Source of the DNA: Petrosia ficiformis
Lineage: Eukaryota > Porifera > Demospongiae > Haplosclerida > Petrosiidae
Assembly: GCA_947044365.1 (NCBI GenBank)
Contig: OX345637.1
Span: forward strand, 7,391,701 to 7,455,700
Direction of reading: 5' to 3'
Length of the DNA stretch: 64,000 nt
In this document: positions 1 to 9,674 of the stretch, piece by piece
Layout: the number at the start of each line of letters is the position of its first letter
Position numbering within the stretch: position 1 is the first letter of the stretch
Translations under genes and position numbers: made by a program
The notes under the pieces: model-generated
The model's input: only the letters and a program-made list of their open reading frames with translations
Database searches by the model: none
Told to the model about the DNA's origin: nothing

Positions 1-490
1 ACTACTGTGGAGAGCCTGACTACTACGTAGTACCTTCAAATTCCTTAAGAGAGATCCACTCATTCCAGCTCTCAAACACTCCTCATATCTTTCTCCTAGC
101 TCTTGTGCTTGCTCCCTCCACCACTTCTCCTTCGCCTCTGTAACTTTCTTTTTTGACAATGCCTTAAGTCTCAAATACTCCATTTTTAACTCTACCTTCC
201 CAGGATCATTCATCCACCTAACCCAGGCCTTTCTCTTCAGCTCTGAAATTCTGCAAACTTCACTTGTCACCCAATCACCACTGTTGTGTACCTCCTGAAC
301 AGGCAACACAACCTGAGCTTTACTCAAAGCCTCCTTAAATTCCATCCATGACACCTCCACTTCTTCAAACTTACATTTTTCAAAGAGACTTAATATCCTT
401 CACATAATGATGATGAACAAATTTCTTCTTCTTTTTTATCACTTTAAACTTCACCCTCACTTTGGCAACCACAAGCCTATGATCTGACTG
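1..490 (-). mobile_element. Non-LTR retrotransposon fragment (endonuclease end and linker to reverse transcriptase)
   Basis: Read on the minus strand from about 490 down to the window edge. The first part gives SDHRLVVAKVRVKFK, which fits the C-terminal SDHxLV motif of the AP-endonuclease domain of endonuclease/reverse-transcriptase retroelements. The next part continues as an open charged helical stretch (VEVSWMEFKEAL, then AWVRWMNDPGKVELK and KVTEAKEKWWREQAQELGERYEE) typical of the endonuclease-RT linker. The two parts are in different frames, and the first frame stops at 380-382, so a frameshift lies near 360-400. The element is a decayed fragment cut at the left edge; the RT domain would lie outside the window. 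Family assignment is from motif memory. Confidence 0.75.
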
Positions 491-860
491 TAAATACATA
501 CATACATACATACATACATACATACATACATACATACATACATACATACATACATGCATGCATGCATACATACATACATTAATACATACATACATATAAT
601 TTATACATACATACATGTACATACATACATACATGCATACATACATACATACATACATACATACATACATACATACATACATACATACATACTATGTATG
701 TATGTATGGACATGTATATATGTACGTATGTATGTATGTAAGTTGTATGTTATGTACAGTGTACGTAATACATACATACTATGTACATGTATGTATGTAT
801 GCATGCATGCATGTATGTATGTAAGTATGTATGTAAGTATGTATGTATGTATGTATGTAT
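491..860. repeat. CATA/TATG tetranucleotide microsatellite
   Basis: Long runs of CATA on the left change to TATG on the right, with ATGCATGC interruptions, so the tract can fold on itself. The apparent reading frames rich in Tyr, Ile, His, Met, Val and Cys are artefacts of the repeat. A shorter tract of the same repeat follows at 1116-1215. The 255 bases between them show no gene. Confidence 0.95.
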
Positions 861-1115
861 TAGTGTTCTGGTTAGGCCTTTTTGTGGTGGTTGCACCACC
901 AAAATTACTGTCTGCACCACCAACAGAGGTTCAAATTTCAATTTTGCACAACCAAGCATTGTTATACTTAATTACGATGAAACCACATGATATTATTACC
1001 CAACCTACAAACCACATTGTTTAAACAATCAATGAACTGGACTTTGAAGTTTATATATTCATTATTTATTTAAAAGCGTGGGGCACCATCAAATATGAAA
1101 ATCCTGGCAAGAACA

Positions 1116-1215
1116 CTGGTATGTATGTATTATGTATGTATGTATGGACATGTATATATGTATGTATGTATGTATGTAGGTATGTATGTAATACATACAT
1201 GTACATACATACAGT
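1116..1215. repeat. TATG/CATA microsatellite, second tract
   Basis: TATG repeats run into CATA repeats around ATACATACATGTACATAC, the same composition and orientation switch as the tract at 491-860. Confidence 0.9.
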
Positions 1216-1234
1216 GTCCGATAATTAACTCTTT

Positions 1235-2260
1235 ACTCTACCTCAAACTGAACATATAAAGTTGAATTATTTTCAATTTTAACAGTTAAATTCTTTGTTT
1301 TTGCCTAATAACAATGGAAAATATATATAACCATGTATAATTTTCTTATACTGTAATTATATATATAATTATTATACATCACAATTGTATAATTATATAT
1401 ACCTGAAATTAGCACACTCCGACTGTTAATACAAGTTGCAGAGTAATGTTATATCAATTACAAGGATCAGGATTATTTATTGTATACTCATAAGCATGAT
1501 CATAACATGGTAAATGTATGCTATCATTGAGTTATAAGAATCATTAATATTCAGAATGAAGGTACAATTGTTAGTTGAGGTATACACATCCCATAATATG
1601 AGGAGTGTGCTTGTATCAACTGTGAAAATACTTCTATATCATTCACTAAATATGAATCACCTGAAGTAGTAAACACTTGAAAGATAATATGTATGTGTAT
1701 TTTGTGTATGAAAATGGTTTCCAATGAAATTTATTGTATTATCAGATGTGATTAAATACTGCTGTGGCAATTGCACTAGTACTATACATTTATTGTCAAA
1801 TTTGCAATTGGACTTGTAGCATTTCCACCAGCAAGAGGTGGATATGCTCCCAGTATATCTCACTGTTATTGTTGAGACAATTAGTCATTTGAGTAGTATG
1901 GAGAATATTGATTATAATATCCTTATTCTTTCTTTCCTCCATTTCTTCTGATATCATGTTTTCAGTATTGACACCATTAATAAACCAGCAGAGATATGAA
2001 CCATCATTATAACAATAGAAAGTAGCATCACTACCAACATCAACTGTTACTGAACCATCGAAACCATATAGATCTACATGATGGTAAAATGTGATACAAT
2101 TATTGATTTATACATACATGCATAATGACAAGATAACGAAGTGGGTACAACAGTCACCAGAAAAATAAAAATTCTAAGTACACAGTCTCTTACTGTGATG
2201 TGGTCGTGATATAACACGTGGATATTGTGAGCAGTGTAATTCAGTACTGTCGTTTCCAGT
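1235..2260 (-). pseudogene. Receptor copy A: decayed Ig/FN3 receptor 5' half
   Basis: Minus-strand remnants lie in the normal order: signal-peptide exon (about 2118-2190), Ig-like exon (about 1785-2077), first FN3 exon (about 1409-1665) and linker exon (about 1240-1310). The damage is visible. The signal exon reads VPTSLSCHYA, but the ATG used by copy E is changed. The Ig exon shifts frame after EEMEERK and hits a stop before LNNNSEIY. The FN3 exon lacks about 20 bases after the TACAAGTTG equivalent. The stalk, TM and tail exons are absent; microsatellite and retrotransposon sequence take their place. This is a truncated relic of the family described under copy F. Confidence 0.8.
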
Positions 2261-2535
2261 AATCTTGCAACGGCGCTCTCAAACCAGAGATGACGTAATT
2301 ACACTTACAATAGTAAACATTACAGCAAACAACACATGATGAGAGTAAATTGATTGGCTAAATGTTATACCACACCCATTCCCGCTTTGACATTTTTTGT
2401 TGCAAGATTGATGCAAATGACAGTACTCTAAGGTCAACTCCCTCTCCACCCTCCATGGATCATTCTGATTTGATTCAAATATAACACACACCTTCTCGAA
2501 ATTCATGCATAACCACACCCACTAAAAATGATGGG

Positions 2536-3410
2536 ATTCGAACCTAGTCTCGTCCCCAGACTACCACGCCTCACGGCGAAAGGTAGTCTGGTATTTTTGC
2601 TTCGTTTTCCTGGGACAGGAAGTGAAGTTATAACCTTAATATCATGTGATCTAATTATAATAAGTAGTGTAAAACCTGTTTGTGTACTCTGTAAGGAGAT
2701 ACTTCCCTTCTCCAACCAAAGGAGAAGACTGCAAAGCACTACTTGTACACACTCTACACACAATTCATAGCCAGATTCCAACTTTTAACGTATTGATAAC
2801 AAATAATTAACATTATAATATACAATTTGCCTGTGATTAAACCCACACACACAAACACACACTATTTTATGCCATCAGTACAATCTGGCCAGTTTCACTA
2901 TCAAACAGAATTAATTGATTTTGTTGCAGAGCTGCTGAACATGTGATATTTCTCATCTCTTTTCCTCGTACCCTGGCAGATGAAACAATGTTATCTCTCT
3001 ATTGGGGAACAAAATGAAAATAATGAATTATTCTACCTCTTCCATGATACACTTACCACATATTCAAATGATCCATGCACTAGAACGTATCCATTGTTAG
3101 ATATAGTCACCAGTTGCTCTCCAAATGTTTCCAAACACGGAGTATGAGTAAGCTTTTCATTCTGACGACCAAGTTCATTACTCATATCAGATGCTAATCC
3201 TTGCAGGTTGCTGAAAGTCTAGGCAAAACACAATAACTATTCTCTACAGACTCCATGTTTTTCACACGATTACATGTGACTAAACTGATTTGATTGGACA
3301 CCCTGAAACTTGGTGTGGATTTACTTCCTGTCCCAGGAAAACGAAGCAAAAATACCAGACTACCTTTCGCCGTGAGGGGTGGTAGTCTGGGGACGAGACT
3401 AATTCGAACC
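2536..3410. mobile_element. 857-bp TIR element with 9-bp target duplication, carrying coding fragments (Pack-MULE-like)
   Basis: The element spans 2545-3401. Its ends are inverted repeats of about 80 bp that begin TAGTCTCGTCCCCAGACTACC on both sides and contain an internal stem, CCAGACTACC/GGTAGTCTGG. It is flanked by the exact 9-bp direct repeat ATTCGAACC at 2536-2544 and 3402-3410. Long TIRs with 9-bp duplications are typical of Mutator-like elements; that family label is inference because no transposase is present. The interior carries two spliceable exon fragments on the minus strand, described separately. Confidence 0.85.
2880..3218 (-). pseudogene. Captured two-exon gene fragment inside the TIR element
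   Basis: The exon at about 3062-3216 (acceptor CCTAG, donor GTAAGT) reads NLQGLASDMSNELGRQNEKL and continues to NGYVLVHGSFEYV. The second exon, about 2871-3010 (acceptor CCCCAATAG), continues in phase 0 as RDNIVSSARVRGKEM, then NQLILFDSETGQIVLMA and a stop. The first piece has the heptad and LxxLAxDMxNELxxQN pattern of a SNAP-25-type t-SNARE helix. The second looks like the end of a beta-propeller repeat. There is no start codon or promoter within the element, so this is read as a captured 3' gene end. The family resemblance is tentative. Confidence 0.5.
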
Positions 3411-3489
3411 AGGGACACTCAGCTCTTCATTTGTCCATTCAGTTCACTAATTACACTAATTGGGGCTTGCCAATGAAGTTCAGATTACA

Positions 3490-6400
3490 ATGATGGTAGT
3501 AATATAAGTGATATATTTTTGGGTCCTGCAGTATGCAAATACTGTTGACAGTTACAATAAGGTAGTACAAAATAATAAATGTGAACAAAACAAACTAACT
3601 AATTATCATACTATCTACAATGAAAATGAATTAAGTTATTTCTTGAAAAATAATTACAGTTCATTGGTCATGAAATTATCGAAAGTTTATATTAACATAA
3701 GGGCGTGGAATATCTACCATCTCATATGTATGAGCATTTTCTTGGTTTGGTTGTGATGGTGGCAGCTTTTCTGTTAATGATACACAATCAGAATTATCAA
3801 TTTTGTAGTCGTATGTATTCAGGACTGGAGTCCTACTTTCTGAAAAATAGAGAGTTGATGTAAAGCCTGTCTGAATTGCTAAATGCAAAATATTTTCCTT
3901 TATAATAGTCATGATATGTAGCTTACTTTTTTTTGGTCGCAGTTTTTTTCTAACTAAGATTATGAATCCCGCAATAAACAAAATAGTGAGAGTTAATGCA
4001 GTTATACCAAATAAAGTGATGAAAATAATGAGTGTACCTTTAAGAAAAGATAACATTTATTGTTTTAATAACTAATAAATGAATTTACTTTTATTGGAGT
4101 TGATGTTGAATTGTGTATAGGCTGTTTTTAACATTACTATATCAATTGCTGATTTAGTAATAATCTGTTTTAAGAAGTTTATATGTATAATCAAAGCCTT
4201 TCCCATAGTGCAAACTAATTTTAAAGCTTGGCAAATGCTTATTTTTCTCTATTCAAAGGATAACATGAAACATGCACTTTATTATATAGTAATGCATTTT
4301 CCTTTGTAATATATAAATCATGTGCATATTGTCTTAAGCTCTCACAGTGTATATTAAAAGCTCACAAGCATTTCAAAGTGGATTTTAGTGATGTCATTGC
4401 ATAGGTCACAAGCATTTCAAAGCACAATTTTTTAAATTATATGTCTAAAATAAAATAACAACAACAATAATAATAATAATAATAACATGATTTTGAAATG
4501 CTTGTGACCTACATATTATCACATGCAGTAAGATCTTAAGACAATGTGGTTTTTCTATAAAATAATGTCAGTTGCAATTGAAATAGTACTAACTTTCTTC
4601 AGATGGAAGTGTATTCTCAGATGTAGACAGAGGAGTATTTGTGATATCTGTAAAAATATTATTTTTCAGTACATACTCTAATACAAATAATAGTTTACCA
4701 AGTAACTGAGTAATGAATTGTGATACAGGTACATTCTTGGTAATACCTGTCATTCAGAAAAGAATGATTAACTAATAAATATGAAATTCATAAATTTATA
4801 CTATAGTACTAACTTTCTTCAGATGAAAGTTTATTCTCAGTTTATTTTTTAGTAGTACTAATGCTATAATTAGTTTTACCTAGTGATTGAATAAGGAATT
4901 GTGATGCAGGCACATTCTTGATTGTACCTATAATTCAGAAAGAACGATTAACTTATAAACATGAAATTCACAACATACTTAATGTTGAAGGAATTCCATT
5001 TACAATGATCCATTTCACTACAGCTGGTTTTGAACTTATTTCTCCATCCTTCTCCCAGTCATACACTGATATCAGGTAGTTACCATTCTCTGAGAGAGTT
5101 AAACAGTCTACAGCAGTATTATCAGTCAATATAGCTCTTGCCAATATTGGTATTTCAGGTTGCAAAGTACCCGTAACTAGCAACAATGATGCTATACATC
5201 CTTTTACTGTTGACCCTTGTGCAAAAGTACAATTCAGGCAAAGTTCAGATCCATCTAGAGTATAAGTCAATTTTTGTGTATCATATGTACCTACATAGTA
5301 CTAATTAATTTGCGATGAACACTATAAAATTAGTTTATACAACTCACTCAAGATAAATGGTTCTGAGAGTGCTTGACCCAGTATATTATGTGTAATAACA
5401 AAGGTTTGATAGAGGGTGTTGTTTTTCAAGAAAATTGGCCATTTAATTTGATAGATTCCATAATGTTCTCCCATAACATGAGACCTGATGATTGAGCATC
5501 ACCTCCATTATCCTCAATTAGGAGATTTCAAATTTGGAAAATGTCCAAACACACAGTAAATTATTGATCTAAATTCAATGCCGATTGAAATAATTATAAC
5601 TAGCATTCATGCATCCAAATAGTACAAGAGAGTTGATAAGATTTTAGTACATAATAATTATAATAACTAAGTCCTGATTTATTAGCTCACCTCAAATTGG
5701 ACAAGTAATACTGAATTGTGTTCAAGTATTGCAGCTACACTCTTAGATTTAGCTGGAGTTTCTGAAAAACTCAATATAATTATATTATAAGGTCACTGCT
5801 GCTTCTTAATTACCTGACACAAAATTTGCTGTTGCATTTCTAATGTCATTACAGAATACATCAGTTTCAATTGTTATACAAATCTCGTATTCAATACAGA
5901 GATCAGGATCGTTAAGTTCATACTCATATGCTTGATTGAGACATGTTAATTCTTTTGTGTCCATCAAGTTATGAGAATCAGTGATATCAAGAGTGAGAGT
6001 ATAGTTATCAGTAGAGGCAGACACATCCCATACTATAAAAGGCTATTTTCAGTACTATGAATAATTTTTAGCTCATTTATTACAGTAGGATTTCCTGAAT
6101 GAGAAAAATAATAAGAATAGATAATAATATGTAGTCACTAAGTGTTACTTACCTTTTACAGTCAAATATGCAACAGAGCTTGTCCGTCTACCATAATTTG
6201 AATCACCCTGAATTACACAGTATATTTCACTGTTATTGTTATGACAGTTACCAGCAATTGTCAAGTAAGACGTTTAAGATACACAATCATAATAATATTT
6301 GGGAATATAATTGTAATATCCACTGAAACGCATTCGTCTGTTTTCTATTTCTTCTGCTGTCATGGATTCAGTATTCACACCATCAACAAACCAGTACAGA

Positions 6401-6866
6401 TATGAACCACGACCATTACAATAGAAAGTAGCATCACTACTAACATCAACTGTTACTGAACCATAGAAACCGAATAGATCTGATAGAAAAAAAACAATTA
6501 ACAGAAGAAACTGAAAATAAACATATTGTCAACATTACATCCATTGTGACAACATAATAAAGCAGGTAGAACAGCTATTATAAGAACAAGAACAGCCTCA
6601 AAACTACACTCTTTTACATTCTTCAGAGCCATTCCCATTCTAAGATGAGTAACATGAAACTTGTATGCTTGAAGGCTTAACGTTATATGATCATTATTTA
6701 ATTATAATTATAATTTATTTATAGTGGGTGTTAAGTAAACATAATCTTTCTTTTCTATCATAATCATGCTGATAGACAGAAGAGAACACAATAATAATTG
6801 TATTGTTGCAAGTTTACTATGATACAGTACTTCATTATAGCATTACAAAATCGAGTGAATCCAGTT
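3490..6866. repeat. Segmental duplication unit 1 (contains copy B)
   Basis: The sequence from about 3490 (GGGTCCTGCAGTATGC region) to about 6866 (TCGAGTGAATCCAGTTGTA) matches 9490-13745 collinearly: 3' flank, all exons and introns, 5' flank. The right end of the match coincides with the start of the TATG microsatellite at 6867. The second unit is longer only because several small transposons have inserted in its introns, so this unit serves as the empty-site reference. Confidence 0.85.
3676..6632 (-). pseudogene. Receptor copy B: full-length Ig/FN3 receptor with disabling mutations
   Basis: All exon types are present: signal peptide from ATG at 6632 (MALKNVKECSF...LPALLCC), Ig exon to about 6160, first FN3 exon about 5814-6090, linker about 5690-5762, damaged second FN3 exon about 5350-5570, third domain 4979-5290, TM exon 3927-4037 and tail exon 3676-3839. 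The tail carries YDYKI, YEMV and YVNI motifs. Two lesions make it a pseudogene in this assembly. An in-frame TAA at 6274-6276 lies where copy C has CAA in the Ig domain. The second FN3 exon has indels: about 10 bases are missing near 5459-5465 relative to copy C, and further small indels fall near 5515-5560. The remaining exons are still open, so the inactivation looks recent. Confidence 0.8.
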
Positions 6867-6927
6867 GTATGTATGTATGTATGTATGTATGTATGTATGT
6901 ATGTGTGTATGTATGTATGTATGTGTG

Positions 6928-6959
<32 letters not shown>

Positions 6960-7133
6960 TGTATGTACGTATGTGTGTATGCATGTATGTATGTATGTAT
7001 GTATGTATGTATGTATGTATGTATGTATATATGAATGTATGTATGTATGTATGGATGTATGTGCATACGTATGTATGTATGTATGTATGTATGTATGTAT
7101 GTATGTATGTATGTATGTATGTATGTACATATG
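6867..7133. repeat. TATG microsatellite
   Basis: About 267 bases of nearly uninterrupted TATG repeats with scattered TGTG and ATAT variants. It sits exactly at the right border of the segmental duplication seen at 3490-6866, just upstream of copy B. Open frames across it are repeat artefacts. Confidence 0.95.
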
Positions 7134-7610
7134 CATGAATCTAAGCAATAGCAGTCTAATGAGTTTAACATCAATACATTTTGTTAAATACATACACATG
7201 GATGACATATACTGCACACATATAATTATTATTATAATAATGATAAATAAACAGAAGAGACATTAAACAGCAAATACATTGTTAAGTGTGTTTATAAAAT
7301 TTCAAGGTATCATTCGTATTTTTATTGTGTCATGTGCAGCCACAATTTAAAACAGTTATAGTCATTTCAATCTTAAGACACTCTGTAACTACAAATTATG
7401 AATGTAAATGGTACAAGACAAAAGTTAAATATGTCATTTTGTATCCAAAAAAAGTGTAAACATTAAGTTCTTTACACAAAGATTACAAAAATAGTAATGA
7501 TATGTTTGAGTGATGTAATGACTGGAATCGTATTTTCTGAGTAAATAAAGTGTTGATATAAGTCTTGATTGCTATAAATGATTACATTCTTTTATTATGG
7601 TAGGATACGT
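7134..7610. other. Spacer without a recognisable gene
   Basis: AT-rich sequence between the microsatellite and the TM exon of copy B2. It lies where the tail exon of B2 would be expected; I see no YEMV- or YVNI-type tail in it. Confidence 0.5.
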
Positions 7611-7616
7611 AACTCA

Positions 7617-9340
7617 CTTACTTTTCTTATGTTGCAATTTTTTCCTGATTATGAATATGGTTCCAGCAATACAAACAACAGCAAGAGTTAGTACAGTTAT
7701 ACCAAATAAGGTGATGAAAATAATGAGTGTACCTTTAAGAAAAGATAATATTTATTGTTGTAATAACTAATGATGAACTAACTTTCATTGGAGTCATCTT
7801 TTCTTGATGTTGGAGTGCTTACTGAGTAAGTAATATCTGTAAAAACGATAAACACATATAATGCATTAACCATTATGAAAATGCTTTTGCAAGTTAATTT
7901 GGCCAAATAATGCTTTCTCCTTTATATTACAAATATGACATGAAAAGGTGCATATTGACATGCTTGTGACATGGCACAATGTTACATGATGAAGTGTCAA
8001 ATGCAACTGTCTTAAATAATGGTACTGACTTGTTGAAATGGATGTTGATTCTTAGAAGTAGGCAGAGCAGTGCTTGTATGATCAGTTCTATCAATTATAT
8101 TTTAATTAGTCCAACTGAGAAATAATAATTTACCCAATGATTGTGGGATGAAGACTGATTTTGATGGAGACACATTCTTGATTATATCTAAGATTAAACA
8201 AACAAAAAGATATGAAATTCACAAGACTTGATTGATAATCAGTTTAATTTATATTCGCTAAATGATTATGATGCTGACATATTCATGGTTATATCTCATA
8301 GGAGTTTGAACGAGAATGATTTAATATAAATATTTATTCTAAGTTCACTGATCTGGAATTTAGCGACTAGTCAGCTACCTTGTTTCAGTGTAACACACAG
8401 GATACTTCCTGGACTAATTGAGCCACACTGGCTTTTATTAATAAAGAACAATTTAAAAGAACTATCATATCAAAGAGGAGACTTCTACCATCTTAGAGCC
8501 CAGTCTGGCTCAATCAGTCCAGGAAGCATCCTGTGTGTTATACTGAAACAAGGTGGCTGACTAGTCACTAAATTCCCAATCAGTGAACTTAGAATAAATA
8601 ATAAAACACCTGATCGTTCAGAATTATTCCAAAAAGAATGATTTAGTAACTAATAATGAGATTTGAATATCACAACATACTGCAACAGTGTAGTATCTTA
8701 TGAGTAGTTTCAATTAATTGGAGCATCATGGAAACTATATAATGAATTATGGCTTGTGCGTAATTGTGTTGTTTGCATATTTTGAATCTTTGATGATATA
8801 TCAATCTGTTTATGATTATAATTGACTTGAATACATAAATCTTTCTAATGCCTGCTAATAGGCAAATGTCAATTATTTGAAATTGTGAAATGTGTTACCT
8901 CAAACTGAACGTATAAAGTTGAAGTGCTTTCAATTTTAGCAGTTAAAGTTTTTGCTTTTGCTGGAATTTCTGAAAATATATAGTAATCATGTATAATTTT
9001 ATTATACTGTACTTATATATATATATATATATATATATTATACATCACAACTGTATAATTATATATACCTGAAATGAGCACACTCCGACTGCTAATACAA
9101 GTTGAGACATTAGCTTCAACAGTTACAGTAATGTTATATTGATTACAAGGATCAGGATTATTTATTGTATACTCATAATCATGATCATAACATGGTAAAT
9201 GTATGATGTCCATTGAATCATTGATATTCAGAGTGAAGGTACAGTTGTTAGTTGAGGTATACACATCCCATGATATGAATAGAGTGTTAGTATCAACTGA
9301 AAATACTTGTATATTTTTTAATAAATATGGATCACCTGAA
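7617..9340 (-). pseudogene. Receptor copy B2: partial, 5' exons lost
   Basis: Recognisable exons: first FN3 exon about 9069-9336 (DPYLLKNIQVFSVDTNTLFISWD, ending SVLISG before a GTATAT donor), linker exon about 8899-8970 (AKAKTLTAKIES), small stalk exons near 8030-8190 and 7783-7840, and a TM exon about 7621-7734 (TLIIFITLFGITVLTLAVV, then RKKLQ). No second FN3 exon or third-domain exon lies between 8190 and 8899, where a 270-bp inverted-repeat element sits. Upstream of 9340 the Ig and signal exons are missing because the duplicated unit containing copy C starts at about 9490. No tail exon is seen. It is a gene fragment created at a duplication border. Confidence 0.65.
8331..8600. mobile_element. 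270-bp foldback/MITE element
   Basis: Arms of about 100 bp run from TATTTATTCTAAGTTCACTG at 8331 to its complement ending at 8600. A few mismatches and a central AT-rich loop near 8440-8500 separate them. A possible 5-bp duplication, ATAAA, lies on both sides. No coding capacity. It sits in the region of copy B2 where two exons are missing. Confidence 0.75.
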
Positions 9341-9674
9341 GTAGTAAACATTTGAAAGATAATATATATGCATGTGTATTTTGTGTATGAAAATGGTTTC
9401 CACTGAAAATTTCTTAGTCGCTCAGGCTCGCCCCAATTAATATTTGCATTAGAACACAAGACCAAAGTTGAACAATTAAGTTCTGATGGTAGTAATGTAA
9501 CGATATATTTTGGGTCCTGCAGTATGCTAATACTGTTGATAGTTAAAATACGGTAGTACAAAATAATGAATGTTAACAAAACAAACTAACTAATTATCAC
9601 ACTATCTACAATAAAAATGAATTAAGTTTGACATTTATTTCTTGAAAAATAATTACAGTTCATTGGTCATGAAA

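Noticed and set aside
491..1024. Several open frames rich in Tyr, Ile, His, Cys, Met and Val across the CATA/TATG tracts
   Set aside because: They are translations of a tetranucleotide repeat in different frames, with no start context, splice sites or homology.
3294..3476. 60-codon frame beginning MDTLKLGVDLLP
   Set aside because: It lies in the right arm and flank of the 857-bp TIR element and mirrors the frame in the left arm.
6764..7266. Overlapping 78-136-codon frames on both strands
   Set aside because: Artefacts of the TATG microsatellite at 6867-7133.
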